A stretch of DNA of 64,000 nt from Thiothrix nivea DSM 5205 (GCF_000260135.1 NZ_JH651384.1:1863693-1927692); one strand, 5' to 3'. Counted from the first letter of the stretch, positions 8,507 through 19,000 are shown. Program-made: numbers and translations. The notes: a model not told the origin generated them from the letters alone.

Positions 8507-9340
8507 TCAGAACCCCTTCACCCCTAACAGGCGGCTAATGGCGGGCAGTGGAAACACCGGGCCATCCTTGCAGATGAATTGCCCGCCGAACTGGCAGTGC
8601 CCGCAATGGCCGACCGCGCAGTGCATATTGCGCTCCATGCTCAGCCAGATATCGTCCGCCGCCACCTGGTGCTCCAGCAGGCGCTGGCTGGCGACCTGCA
8701 TCATGATTTCCGGGCCGCACAGCATGGCGATGGCGTTGTCCGGTTCAAATATCGCCTTGTCCAGCAAATCGGTGACGAAACCCTTGTCGAATGCCCAGTG
8801 TGGCGTGGTTTCATTCGCCGCCAGCAGGATTTGCGTATTGGGCAATTGCGCCCAGCCTTCGTACTGTTCGCGCCAGATCAGGTCGTTGGCGTGTTTCACC
8901 CCCTGCATGATGATCAGGCGGGCGAAACGGTCACGGCGTTGTTGCATGAAATTGATCACCGACACCACCGGGGCGCAGCCCAGCCCGCCGGTAATCAGCA
9001 GCACGTCACGGCCTTCCGCTTCCGCCATCGGCCAGCCGCGCCCGTAGGGGCCGCGCACGCCGATGAAGTCGCCTGCCTGCAACGTTGCCATCGCGCGGGT
9101 AACGCGCCCAACCACGCGGATGGTATGGTCGTACAGGTTGGCATTATCCGGGTCGGAGACGATGGAAATCGGCACTTCGCCTACACCATGCAGGTAGAGC
9201 ATGTTGAACTGCCCCGGCGCGAAGCTGTAGCTGGCTTGCTGGTACGGGTCGGTGAATTGCAGGCGCAGGGTGAAAATGTCCGGCGCTTCCTGGATACGTT
9301 CGACGATTTCAGCTTCGTGCGGGAGGTAAGCGTTGTTCAT
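8507..9340 (-). CDS. hydG: Hydrogenase diaphorase (gamma) subunit, FAD/NAD(P)-binding
   Basis: A 277-residue ferredoxin-NADP reductase-like subunit. An N-terminal FAD-binding barrel (Pro-Gly-Gln-Phe-Asn-Met, about 42-47) is followed by a nucleotide-binding region (Gly-Gly-Leu-Gly-Cys-Ala-Pro, about 116-122, and Cys-Gly-Pro-Glu-Ile-Met, about 208-213). A C-terminal four-Cys 2Fe-2S motif lies at about 240-258 (Cys-Ala-Val-Gly-His-Cys-Gly-His-Cys). It exchanges electrons between the beta subunit and NAD(P). The start at 9340 overlaps the beta stop (ATGA), whereas the frame's upstream extension lies entirely inside the beta gene. Confidence 0.9.
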   Translation of the reverse strand: MNNAYLPHEAEIVERIQEAPDIFTLRLQFTDPYQQASYSFAPGQFNMLYLHGVGEVPISIVSDPDNANLYDHTIRVVGRVTRAMATLQAGDFIGVRGPYGRGWPMAEAEGRDVLLITGGLGCAPVVSVINFMQQRRDRFARLIIMQGVKHANDLIWREQYEGWAQLPNTQILLAANETTPHWAFDKGFVTDLLDKAIFEPDNAIAMLCGPEIMMQVASQRLLEHQVAADDIWLSMERNMHCAVGHCGHCQFGGQFICKDGPVFPLPAISRLLGVKGF

Positions 9341-10413
9341 GTGGTCAAACTCCCTACTTCTTCCGTCAGGTCGATGCCAACCGGACACCAGGTAATGCAA
9401 CGTCCGCAGCCAGTGCAACCGCTACGCCCGAATTGTTCATGCCAGCCTGCCAGCTTGTGGGTCAGCCATTGCCGGTAGTAATCCGCATGGCTGCGCCGCA
9501 CTGCACCGCCATGGATGTAGCTGTGATTGGGGTCGAAACAGGAATTCCACAGCCGTTCATGGGTGCTGCCTGTTCCGTCCAGTGCAGGATGTTCCACTTC
9601 CTGATGGCAGAAACAGGTCGGGCAAACGCTGGTGCAGTTGCCGCAAGCCAGACAGCGCGCGCCGACTTCCTGCCAGTGTGTGTGCTGGAGTTTGTCATAC
9701 AGTGGCGGCTTGTCGGGCAGGGAACGTTGTTGCTGGCGGGCGGGCTGCATCCGTTCCTGTGCAGTCAGTAACTGCTCCTGGGTGGCTTGGGCCAGCGGTA
9801 ACTGGTCGGCTATCTGCTGGCCTTGTTCAGAGCCGGTTTGCAGCACAAAACCCTCAGCCGTTTCGCTTAGCAGCAGGTCGTAGCCATCGAGAATATCCGG
9901 CCCGTCGCCAGTCGAAACACAGAAACAGGTGGCAGCCGCATGGGTGCAGTTAACGCCGATCAGCAGCAGGTTTTCACGCCGCTGCTGGTAATACGGGTCG
10001 GGGTAGGTTCCGTGCAGGAAATGCTGATCCTGAATCGCCAGCGCCGCCAGGTCGCAGGCACGCACGCCGAGGATGGCGGTTTTCTGCGGCTTGGGCAGGA
10101 TGGTCTTGAAATGCAGCCTGCCGGATTCGTCGCGCACCGCTTTCCACAGACTTTCCTGCGGCGCGAAAGTGTACGGCTTGATGGCGGACGCACCGTTCGC
10201 CCAATCGAACCAGTAAGGGGAACCGGTTTGATGCAGGCGGTAACTGCCGGGTTGCTGTTCATCCTGCCAGCCCTGCGGTAGTTGCGCCACCTCGTGCAGC
10301 TGGTCGAACACAATGGAACCTTGACGTACCTGCGGGCCGATGCAGGTAAAGCCCGCCGCTGCCAGTGTTTCCAGCATGGCGGGGAAATCTGCCCTCGCAA
10401 GAAAATGGTGCAT
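9337..10413 (-). CDS. hydB: Hydrogenase 4Fe-4S electron-transfer (beta) subunit
   Basis: A 358-residue iron-sulfur subunit of the sulfhydrogenase beta type. Two ferredoxin-like Cys motifs lie in the C-terminal third: Cys-Leu-Ala-Cys-Gly-Asn-Cys-Thr-Ser-Val-Cys-Pro at about 256-267 and Cys-Thr-Gly-Cys-Gly-Arg-Cys-x3-Cys-Pro at about 336-347. The N-terminal part carries the conserved Gly-Val-Arg-Ala-Cys-Asp-Leu-Ala-Ala-Leu segment near 119. It links the hydrogenase module to the flavin subunit. It is the first gene of the five-gene hydrogenase operon, and no promoter motif stands out in the DNA before it. Confidence 0.9.
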   Translation of the reverse strand: MHHFLARADFPAMLETLAAAGFTCIGPQVRQGSIVFDQLHEVAQLPQGWQDEQQPGSYRLHQTGSPYWFDWANGASAIKPYTFAPQESLWKAVRDESGRLHFKTILPKPQKTAILGVRACDLAALAIQDQHFLHGTYPDPYYQQRRENLLLIGVNCTHAAATCFCVSTGDGPDILDGYDLLLSETAEGFVLQTGSEQGQQIADQLPLAQATQEQLLTAQERMQPARQQQRSLPDKPPLYDKLQHTHWQEVGARCLACGNCTSVCPTCFCHQEVEHPALDGTGSTHERLWNSCFDPNHSYIHGGAVRRSHADYYRQWLTHKLAGWHEQFGRSGCTGCGRCITWCPVGIDLTEEVGSLTT

Positions 10414-10541
10414 GGTAATCTTGCTCCATTGCTTGTAACCATTTTTAGTTTAGTCCCTGCCTCGGCTCTTGTCATTGCCATACATCAACACAGGCACGCG
10501 CAACAGTATGGCTCTGAGCGTTACAGGGCTTTTCTATAACC

Positions 10542-10763
10542 CTGAGCGCGCTGGCTCGCCTGTTCGCGGAAGGGGTTGGCGGTTTCCACGGCGGCTTGAG
10601 CGCGAAGAATTACATCAGCCTGACCAAAGCCTCCCGCGCCACCGCTACCCGCGACTTACAGGAACTGGTACAACTGGGGGTACTGCACAAGGTGGGGGAG
10701 TTGCGCTATGCGCGGTATTGCCTGAATTCACGGGTGTGTGTCGGCAGTCTGTCCGGCGTTTGA
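10542..10763 (+). pseudogene. Remnant of a Fic-family protein (C-terminal winged-helix part)
   Basis: This is the only gene-like content in the 447 bases between the hydrogenase operon and hsdM. The plus-strand frame ending at the TGA at 10761-10763 encodes about 73 residues. They contain Thr-Lys-Ala-Ser-Arg-Ala-Thr-Ala-Thr-Arg-Asp-Leu-Gln-Glu-Leu and then Gly-Glu-Leu-Arg-Tyr-Ala-Arg-Tyr. This resembles the winged-helix tail of bacterial Fic proteins, where a Ser/Thr-x-Ala-Thr-Ala-x-Arg-Asp-Leu helix is followed by a Gly-Glu-Leu-Arg-x-x-x-Tyr strand. The AMP-transferase core is missing. It is probably a leftover of an earlier island gene. Confidence 0.55.
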
Positions 10764-10860
10764 AGTACAATGGATATTGTGTTGCCCATAGACAGACATG
10801 GTGATGACAATATCGACATGCCAAACAGTGTCACATGGAAAATTTTACCCCGGAGAATCA

Positions 10861-12687
10861 ATGACGAATTTCAAAGACAAAGCCAATCTGATTTGGGAAG
10901 TGGCAGACCTGTTACGCGGCGACTATAAGCAGTCCGATTATGGCAAGGTGATTTTGCCCATGACCGTCTTGCGCCGCATTGATTGTGTGCTGGCTCCCAG
11001 CAAGCAAAAAGTACTCGACTACCTGCCGAAAGTAGCAAAGCTCTCGGATAGCGCCAAAGACCTGACCTTAAACAAAATTGCCGGGGTGAATTTCCACAAC
11101 CGTAGCCAGTTTGATTTTGCCAGAATCATTGCCGACCCCAATCATGTGGCGGCTAACCTGCGTAACCACATCAATGGTTATTCCGCTTCAGCCAGGGAAA
11201 TCATTGAGTATTTCAACTTCGATGACCAAATTGAACGTATGGATGACCCCAAGGCGGACATCCTGTTTCAGGTGGTCAAGAAATTTGCCGACATTAATCT
11301 GGCAGACATGGATTCCATGCAGATGGGCTACGTGTTTGAAGACCTGATCCGGCGGTTTGCAGAGCAGTCCAACGAGACTGCCGGGGAGCATTTTACCCCG
11401 CGTGAAGTCATTAAGTTGATGGTTAATATTCTGTTTGATGCTGATAGCGAGTCTCTGACCCAGCCCGGTATTGTCAAAACCCTCTACGACCCGGCTTGTG
11501 GGACAGGGGGGATGCTGTCGATTGGTGAGCAACATCTTAAGGATTTTAATTCTGGCGCCAAACTGGAGGTGTTCGGGCAGGAAATCAACCCGGAATCCTA
11601 CGCCATCTGCAAATCCGATATGCTGATCAAAGGGCAAAACCCGACCAATATCAAATTCGGCAATACCTTTACGGTCGATGGTTTGCGGGATGAGAAATTT
11701 GATTACATGCTCTCCAATCCGCCGTTTGGGGTGGACTGGAAAAAAGCCCAAAAGATCATAACCAACGAACACACGGATCAAGGTTATGCCGGGCGTTTTG
11801 GCGCTGGTTTGCCGCGTATCAATGACGGTTCCTTGCTGTTCTTGCAACACATGATTGCCAAGATGAAAACGCCACCCAGAGACCCGGAACAGGTCGGTGG
11901 TAGCCGCATTGGTATTGTTTTTAATGGTTCCCCACTGTTTACCGGGCAGGCGGGAAGTGGTGAAAGCAATATCCGCCAGTGGATTATTGAAAATGATTGG
12001 TTGGAGGCGATTATCGCTTTGCCGGATCAGCTATTTTATAACACGGGTATTTCCACCTATATCTGGGTTCTGAACAATCATAAAGACCCTGAGCGCAAAG
12101 GTTTGGTGCAGCTCATCAATGCCACGGGCAGCAAGGATGAGGATTTGATCAAGGTCGGGGAACGGGATTTCAATCGTTTCTGGGAAAAGATGCCGCGCTC
12201 GTTGGGCAACAAGCGCAAGCAGATACCCGAAAACGGTGAGACCAAAGGTATCGGCTTTATCACCAAGCTGTACGGTGATTTCACCGAAAACGAATTTGTC
12301 AAAATCCTGCCCAATGCATTCTTTGGTTATTGGCGGGTAACAGTCGAACAGCCACAAAAAGATGATGACGGGAATATCGTTACTGGACGCGATGGTTCCC
12401 CCAAAGCCGACACCAGCTTGCGTGACTACGAGAACATTCCGTTTTTGCAGAAAGGCAAGCACAACCAGTTGATCCCGCAAACCATTGAGGAATATTTCGG
12501 GCGTGAAGTGAAACCTCACCTGCCCGATGCCTGGATTGACGAAAGCAAGACCAAAATCGGCTACGAGATCAATTTCACCAAATACTTCTACGAGTTCAAA
12601 CCGCTGCGCTCACTGGCGGAGATCAGGGCTGAAATCCTGGCGCTGGAGGAAAGCAGCCTGGAACTGGAAAAGAAGGTGCTGGAATAA
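10861..12687 (+). CDS. hsdM: Type I restriction-modification DNA methyltransferase subunit HsdM
   Basis: A 608-residue N6-adenine methyltransferase that, with HsdS, methylates the recognition sequence. An N-terminal helical HsdM_N domain (about 1-150) precedes the SAM-binding motif Asp-Pro-Ala-Cys-Gly-Thr-Gly-Gly-Met-Leu (near 210) and the catalytic motif Asn-Pro-Pro-Phe-Gly (near 285). The C-terminal part has a helical end for HsdS contact. The frame is open upstream to 10798, but the ATG at 10861 has a GGAG site 5 bases before it and gives the usual N-terminus. It is the first gene of a tightly packed operon: rhuM, hsdS, a proteasome-like gene and hsdR follow with at most 15 bases between genes. 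Confidence 0.95.
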   Translation: MTNFKDKANLIWEVADLLRGDYKQSDYGKVILPMTVLRRIDCVLAPSKQKVLDYLPKVAKLSDSAKDLTLNKIAGVNFHNRSQFDFARIIADPNHVAANLRNHINGYSASAREIIEYFNFDDQIERMDDPKADILFQVVKKFADINLADMDSMQMGYVFEDLIRRFAEQSNETAGEHFTPREVIKLMVNILFDADSESLTQPGIVKTLYDPACGTGGMLSIGEQHLKDFNSGAKLEVFGQEINPESYAICKSDMLIKGQNPTNIKFGNTFTVDGLRDEKFDYMLSNPPFGVDWKKAQKIITNEHTDQGYAGRFGAGLPRINDGSLLFLQHMIAKMKTPPRDPEQVGGSRIGIVFNGSPLFTGQAGSGESNIRQWIIENDWLEAIIALPDQLFYNTGISTYIWVLNNHKDPERKGLVQLINATGSKDEDLIKVGERDFNRFWEKMPRSLGNKRKQIPENGETKGIGFITKLYGDFTENEFVKILPNAFFGYWRVTVEQPQKDDDGNIVTGRDGSPKADTSLRDYENIPFLQKGKHNQLIPQTIEEYFGREVKPHLPDAWIDESKTKIGYEINFTKYFYEFKPLRSLAEIRAEILALEESSLELEKKVLE

Positions 12688-12702
12688 ATGGAGGGCGTAC
12701 CA

Positions 12703-13710
12703 ATGGACAAGGAACAAGCAGACTTCATTATCTACAACACGGTTGATGGCAAGGCCAGCGTCAAGCTTTATGCGCAGGATGGCATGGTGTGGATGAACCA
12801 GAACCAGTTGGCGGAGCTTTTTGCCACCTCTAAGCAAAATATCGGCAAGCATATTGCTAACATATTGAAGGAAAATGAGTTATCTGAAATTTCAGTTGTA
12901 AAAAATTACTTTACAACTGCCGCCGATGGCAAACAATACGACATCACCTACTACTCGCTGGAAATGATACTGGCGATTGGTTTCCGGGTGCGCAGCAAAC
13001 GCGGTACGCAGTTCCGTATCTGGGCAAACCGGCACCTGAAGGAGTACATGATCAAGGGCTTTGTCATGGATGACGAGCGCCTGAAGAACCCGGATGGCAG
13101 ACCGGATTATTTTGATGAATTGCTGGAGCGCATCCGTGATATTCGCGCTTCAGAAAAGCGTTTTTACCAGAAAGTGCGTGACCTGTTTGCCTTGAGCAGC
13201 GACTACGACCCCTCAGACAAGCAAACACAGATGTTCTTTGCCGAGACGCAGAACAAATTGCTGTATGCCGTTACCCTGAAAACGGCAGCTGAGATTATTG
13301 TGGCGCGGGCGGATGCCAGCCAGCCCAATATGGCCTTGACCTCATGGAAAGGGGCGGTGGTGCGTAAGCAGGATATTGTTATCGCCAAAAACTACCTGAC
13401 AGAGGATGAGATCGACACGCTAAATCGCCTTGTCGTGATCTTCCTGGAAACGGCAGAACTCCGCGCCAAAAACCGCAATGATTTGACCATGCGTTTCTGG
13501 CAGGAAAATGTCGACAAACTGTTAACCTTCAATGATCAACCCATCCTGACCCACAAGGGCAAGGTCAGCAACGAACAAATGGAAAAGAAAGTCCGCGAAA
13601 TTTACCAGCAGTTCGACCAGCAGCGCAAAGCCCAAGCAGCCAGGCAAGCAGACGCCGATGATTTACAGGAACTCCAGCAACTGGAAGAACAACTCAAGCG
13701 GGAACACTGA
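12703..13710 (+). CDS. rhuM: RhuM-family protein
   Basis: A 335-residue protein of the RhuM (virulence RhuM) family. The N-terminal region carries Trp-Met-Asn-Gln-Asn-Gln-Leu-Ala-Glu-Leu-Phe and Asn-Ile-x-Lys-His-Ile, a helix-turn-helix-like start. The middle has the family segment Arg-Val-Arg-Ser-Lys-Arg-Gly-Thr-Gln-Phe-Arg-x-Trp-Ala. The C-terminus is a charged coiled coil rich in Gln and Glu. An ATG directly after the hsdM stop (12688) is possible, but the ATG at 12703 has a GGAGGG site 6 bases before it and is preferred. RhuM genes are frequent between hsdM and hsdS, but their biochemical role is unproven. The stop overlaps the hsdS start by one base. Confidence 0.85.
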   Translation: MDKEQADFIIYNTVDGKASVKLYAQDGMVWMNQNQLAELFATSKQNIGKHIANILKENELSEISVVKNYFTTAADGKQYDITYYSLEMILAIGFRVRSKRGTQFRIWANRHLKEYMIKGFVMDDERLKNPDGRPDYFDELLERIRDIRASEKRFYQKVRDLFALSSDYDPSDKQTQMFFAETQNKLLYAVTLKTAAEIIVARADASQPNMALTSWKGAVVRKQDIVIAKNYLTEDEIDTLNRLVVIFLETAELRAKNRNDLTMRFWQENVDKLLTFNDQPILTHKGKVSNEQMEKKVREIYQQFDQQRKAQAARQADADDLQELQQLEEQLKREH

Positions 13711-15047
13711 TGGAACGTTACGAACAATACAAAGACAGCGGCATTGAATGGATCGGCGAAATTCCTGCTGAATGGGGAATGGCTTCGTTAAAATGGAAAT
13801 CAACAATTTTTTCTGGTGGAACCCCTGACAAGAATCGCCCGGAATACTGGTATAATGGAAACATACCTTGGTTAAACTCAGGCTCAGTTAATCAGTCTAT
13901 TATCACAGAGCCTTCGGCATTTATTACGGAAGATGGATTTAAAAATTCTAGCGCGAAATGGATAGAAAAAAATAGTGTGGTAATGGCCTTAGCTGGGCAA
14001 GGCAAAACAAAAGGTATGTCGGCACTTGTCACCTTTAGGACAACTTGCAATCAATCTCTTTCTGTTATTCAGCCAAAGCCAGACATCAATGCTAAGTTTT
14101 TGCTTTATTATCTTCAAAGTAATTATCTGCATATCAGAGCACTGGCAGGAGAAGGAAAAAGAGATGGCCTGAATTTGGAAATGGTTGGTGGAATATCAAT
14201 TCCTCTTCTTTCAGAAATCGAACAAACGGCCATCGCCGAATACCTCGACATTAAGACGGTAGAAATTGATGCACTAATCAGCCAAAAAGAGCGTTTACTT
14301 GAACTGTACGAAGAAGAAAAGGCTGCGATTATCAATCATGCTGTTACTAGAGGCATTGATCCTGATGTGGAACTTGTGGACAGTGGCGTTGAGTGGTTGG
14401 GTGAGATTCCGAAGGGGTGGGAAGTTAAAAAGCTGAAGTATACTGTTTTGGTTAACCCGGTTAAAGATAATATTGATAAAGCATCTAGTGATGAAGTTGT
14501 TTTTCTTTCGATGGATAAAGTTAGTGAAGATGGCAGAATTGATTGCAGCATTAAGAAACCAATAGTCGAGCTATTCAGTGGATTTACCTTTTTCCGAAAA
14601 AATGATGTGATAGTTGCAAAAATAACCCCATGTTTTGAAAATGGTAAAGGAGCACTATTAGATAGCTTGGAGACAGATATCGGTTTCGGCTCCACAGAGT
14701 TTCATGTGCTTCGCCCATCTGCCGTTATTAATGGAAAGTTTCTTTACTATATTACCAAGTCAGAAGTATTTATGAAGGTTGGAGAAGCCTTCATGACTGG
14801 AGCTGCTGGTCAAAAGCGCGTTCCAACAGATTTCATTTCTGACTTTCCATTAGTTTCACTCGATCTAAACGAACAAATAGCCATCGTCAAATACATCGAA
14901 GCCGAAGTTGCTCGCCTTGATAGAAAAATCAGTAAAACTAGACGCATCATTGAACTACAAAAAGAGTACCGGACTGCACTGATTTCTGAGGTGGTAACTG
15001 GTAAAGTGAAGGTTCCTGATCTGGAGAGCAAAGAGGTAGCTCAATGA
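13710..15047 (+). CDS. hsdS: Type I restriction-modification specificity subunit HsdS
   Basis: A 445-residue specificity protein with the usual two half-repeats. Each half opens with a Gly-Glu-Ile-Pro...Trp motif (about residues 12-20 and 230-240), contains a variable target-recognition domain, and ends in a conserved coiled coil (about 170-215 and 390-430). The two TRDs set a bipartite target that cannot be read from sequence. The TRD DNA is clearly A+T-richer than the flanking hsdM and hsdR genes, a common sign of TRD exchange. The start shares one base with the rhuM stop, and the stop overlaps the next start as ATGA. Confidence 0.93.
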   Translation: MERYEQYKDSGIEWIGEIPAEWGMASLKWKSTIFSGGTPDKNRPEYWYNGNIPWLNSGSVNQSIITEPSAFITEDGFKNSSAKWIEKNSVVMALAGQGKTKGMSALVTFRTTCNQSLSVIQPKPDINAKFLLYYLQSNYLHIRALAGEGKRDGLNLEMVGGISIPLLSEIEQTAIAEYLDIKTVEIDALISQKERLLELYEEEKAAIINHAVTRGIDPDVELVDSGVEWLGEIPKGWEVKKLKYTVLVNPVKDNIDKASSDEVVFLSMDKVSEDGRIDCSIKKPIVELFSGFTFFRKNDVIVAKITPCFENGKGALLDSLETDIGFGSTEFHVLRPSAVINGKFLYYITKSEVFMKVGEAFMTGAAGQKRVPTDFISDFPLVSLDLNEQIAIVKYIEAEVARLDRKISKTRRIIELQKEYRTALISEVVTGKVKVPDLESKEVAQ

Positions 15048-16051
15048 CTTTATGTGCTGCGTGGATTCGTCAAGCTAATGATACAGAAGAACTTGTCTTT
15101 GCTACCGATAGCACATTAACTGGTGGGGAAAGGTGGGATCATGGCATCAAGCTGTTTGAGCTACCACGTAAAGACTGCTTGCTAAGCTTTGCGGGCAGCA
15201 CTTTGCGAGCTTATCCATTGGTACTAAACCTCGTTTCCTCTATAACATTTGATAAGTACCTAGACTCGCCGTCTACCAACATTGAAGAAGTGCTTAAGCA
15301 TATTGCTGAGCTGTTTAGTGAGTTGATTCAGAAAATCGTAAAAGAAGTTGACTCAGAAGACATACATGAGTTACGCAGCGGGGCACGTTTTATTTTTGGA
15401 GGGTGGGATTGGCAACGAGGTATTTTTCGTGTGTGGGAGTTATTTTATTCCAAAGAAGTAGAGGGTTTTCTTTTCACTGAAGTCACAGATGATAACTCCA
15501 AGACAAGATTTTATACATTTGTAGGTGATGCCAAACAAGAGGATTTTAGCGCCGAGGCGAAAAAGCAATTTAAGCAACTGCTATTTGATGAGGATAAACT
15601 TGATTCAAAGTTGGATATGGAGCCATTAAAGCTTTTACGTAAAGTAGCATTGGATACCACTATTCGGGAGGTTGGCGGTAGTTTACAAATTGCCAAAGTC
15701 TACAAATCGGGGCGTACTGAGTTCTTTGGCATTGCTTGGCCTTCAAGTGATTCACCACCATATTTCCAAGGTCGAAAGTACAATCAAGTCACCAAGCCAC
15801 CCGTACGCTATCTGAACCCAGATACGTTTGAGGTTATGGATATGGATTTGCCAGACAAAATTTGCATGACAGATGAAACAGTTTACGGTGTTCATATTGA
15901 TTTTGTCAGGGAATGCTATCCCAATGGCGTTGTTAATGATGCAATTTCAGAGAGAGATAGATATAGAATTAAAAATATTCTGAAAGAAGTAGCCTATCGA
16001 CAGTTCATGGAACGGCAGCAGCAGGACGCAGCAGAGGAAGTGACTGTATGA
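15044..16051 (+). CDS. Proteasome-like (Ntn-hydrolase fold) protein inside the type I RM operon
   Basis: A 335-residue protein. Its N-terminus resembles proteasome/HslV beta subunits. Thr2 would become N-terminal after Met removal. An Ala-Thr-Asp-Ser segment follows with Asp22, and then a Gly-Gly...Lys-Leu-Phe-Glu-Leu segment with Lys37. In proteasome subunits Thr1, Asp17 and Lys33 form the active site with similar spacing. A later Phe-Ala-Gly-Ser segment (about 49-52) fits the strand that carries a conserved Gly. The C-terminal 130 residues are longer than a proteasome subunit and end in a Gln/Glu-rich helix. The gene overlaps hsdS (ATGA) and hsdR (ATGA), so it is translated with them. Peptidase activity is inference. 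It could instead be a non-catalytic Ntn-fold protein. Confidence 0.55.
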   Translation: MTLCAAWIRQANDTEELVFATDSTLTGGERWDHGIKLFELPRKDCLLSFAGSTLRAYPLVLNLVSSITFDKYLDSPSTNIEEVLKHIAELFSELIQKIVKEVDSEDIHELRSGARFIFGGWDWQRGIFRVWELFYSKEVEGFLFTEVTDDNSKTRFYTFVGDAKQEDFSAEAKKQFKQLLFDEDKLDSKLDMEPLKLLRKVALDTTIREVGGSLQIAKVYKSGRTEFFGIAWPSSDSPPYFQGRKYNQVTKPPVRYLNPDTFEVMDMDLPDKICMTDETVYGVHIDFVRECYPNGVVNDAISERDRYRIKNILKEVAYRQFMERQQQDAAEEVTV

Positions 16052-19000
16052 ACATCACCTCAGAAAACACCTTTGAAACTGCGATTGTCGCAAGCCTGCT
16101 GGAGTCTGGTGGTTATATCGCAGGGGATGCCAGCGAATTCAGTGCGGAACTGGGTATGTTCAAGGCCGAGGTATTGCAGTTTTTGCAAACCACTCAAGCC
16201 AAACAATGGGACAGACTGTCCGCCATTCACGGTGAGGATATTTCCAATCGCATCATCGCAAGACTTTACAAGGAAATGGATTTGCGCGGTGCGCTGGATG
16301 TGATCCGCAATGGTTTTGTCGATTATGGCGTGCGCTTCAAAATGGCCTTTTTCAAACCCGAATCAGGCTTAAATCCCGATACGCTTGCAATGTACGAACA
16401 GAACCAGCTCAAAGTGACACGACAGGTCTACTACAGCAAGAAAAACAAGAACTCGGTGGATTTGGTGCTGTCACTGAATGGCTTGCCCGTGGCAACGCTG
16501 GAACTTAAAAACCGTTTTACCGGGCAAAACATCACACACGCCAAACGTCAGTACGCCACCTCCCGCGATCATCGGGAACTACTGTTCGCTTTCAAAAAGC
16601 GCGCCCTGGTGCATTTCGCGGTAGATGACGAAGAAGTCTACATGGCGACACGCATTGACGGTGACAGGACATATTGGCTGCCTTTCAATAAAGGTCACAA
16701 CAACGGCGCAGGCAACCCACCCAATCCGGCAGGTTATCGCAGTGATTACCTGTGGCGCGACATTCTGGCCAAGGATAGCTGGCTGGAAATTATCGGGCGT
16801 TTCATTCACCTGCAAGTGGAAGAATTTGAATTTGAGGGCTATACCCGCAAAAAGGAAAAACTGATATTCCCGCGCTTCCACCAATTGGATGCAGTACGCA
16901 AAATTACCCACCATGCGCAAACCAACGGGGCGGGGCATAACTATCTGGTGCAGCATTCAGCGGGTTCGGGCAAAAGCAACTCGATTGCGTGGCTCTCTTA
17001 TCGTTTATCCGGGCTGCACAACGACGCTAACCAACGTATTTTTGATAGCGTGATTGTGGTCACGGATCGGCGCGTACTGGATTCGCAGTTACAAAACACC
17101 ATCTATCAGTTTGAACATAAATCCGGTGTCGTGCAGCGTATCGACAAGGATTCGCAACAGTTGGCGGATGCCATTGAGGGCGGAGCAAACATCATTATTA
17201 CCACCTTGCAGAAATTCCCGTTTGTAATCGACAAAGTGGGCGGATTAGCTAATCGCCGTTATGCGGTGATCATTGATGAGGCGCACAGCTCACAAGGCGG
17301 CGAAGCCAGCAAAAAGATGAAACAGGTATTAGGCGATAACGCTACCAGTGTGCAGGAGCCTTACCCCAAATACGGTGAAGGTGACGGTGAAGAAGTCATG
17401 GATTCGCAGGATATGGTCAGCGACTATATCGAGCAAATTGACCAATCTGCGGCGGCACGAGGGCGACAAGCCAACCTGTCGTTCTTTGCGTTTACCGCAA
17501 CCCCCAAATACAAGACGTTGGCGGTATTCGGATACAAGGATGTAGAAGGCAAGCCCCAACCCTTCCATCTTTATTCGATGCGACAAGCCATTGAAGAAGG
17601 TTTCATTCTGGATGTGTTGCAGCACTACACGACCTATCAGTTATATTTCAAACTGTGCAAAGCGATAGAAGACGACCCGAAAATCAACAGGAAAAAGGCA
17701 GCGCAGGCGATAGGCCGTTTTGTATCCTTGCACCCGCATAATCTGGCGCAAAAGACGGAAATCATCATTGAACACTTCCGGCAGGTTGTTGCGGCTAAGA
17801 TTGGCGGGCGTGCCAAAGCCATGTTGGTGACAGGTTCACGCCTGCACGCCAAACGTTATTTCGAGGAGTTCAAACGTTATATCAAGCTCAAAGGCTACGG
17901 GCAGCACATCAAGATACTGGTGGCTTTTTCTGGCAAGGTAGTGGATGACAATTTCCCCGAGGGGGTGACTGAACCCCAACTGACGGGGTTTGGTGAAAAA
18001 GAGTTGCCGCAGAAATTTGCCGACGATGAATACAAAATCCTGATTGTGGCGGACAAGTACCAGACTGGCTTCGACCAGCCCTTGTTGCACACCATGTATG
18101 TTGACAAGCCATTATCGGGCGTTAAAGCAGTCCAAACCTTGTCACGCCTGAATCGTACCGCACCGGGTAAGGAAGATACGTTTATTCTCGATTTCGTTAA
18201 TGAACGGCAGACCATTCTTGATTCATTCCAGCCTTACTACGAGTTAACCACCGTTACCGACGAACCAGAACCGAATCACCTGTATGACCTGAAAGCCAAG
18301 CTCGACGGGCAGCAGATTTATTTGATGTCAGAAGTAGACGTGCTGGCTCGGGTTTATTTCGACCCCACCACGCAAATGACTCCCCGCACACAGGCACAGT
18401 TGTACAGCTACATTGATCCGGCTGTGGATCGTTACAAGGCCATTGATAGCGAAGATTCTCAGGATGAATTCAAAAAGAGCCTGCGAACCTGGACGAATCT
18501 ATACGCCTTTATGGCGCAAATCATGCCTTTCCGTGAACCTGAGTTTGAGAAATTCTACGCCTATGCCAAGCTGCTGTTGACCAAACTGCCCAAGCGTGAT
18601 TTGGCCGAGAGCATGAAACTGAGCGATGAAGTGGCTTTGGAATACTACCGGCTGGAAAAGATCAAAGAGGGTTCCATTGACCTGATAACGGGTGAAGATG
18701 GTGAACTCGACGGCCTGACGGAAGCCGGTATCAAATGCACAAAAGATGAAAAGATTGCCCTGTCAGAAATCATCGACGTATTAAACGAGCGTTTTGGCAC
18801 TGAATTTGAAGAGGCCGACCGGCTTTTCTTTGAACAAATTGAAACGGAGTTGATGCAGGATGCCACGCTAAAAGTACAGGCAAGAGTCAATAAGCTGGAT
18901 ACTTTCAAATACGCCTTTGAAGAACTGTTCATTGATAAACTGATTGAACGGATGGATCAGAATCAGGAGATTTTCGAGAAAATTCTTGAGGATCAGTCCT

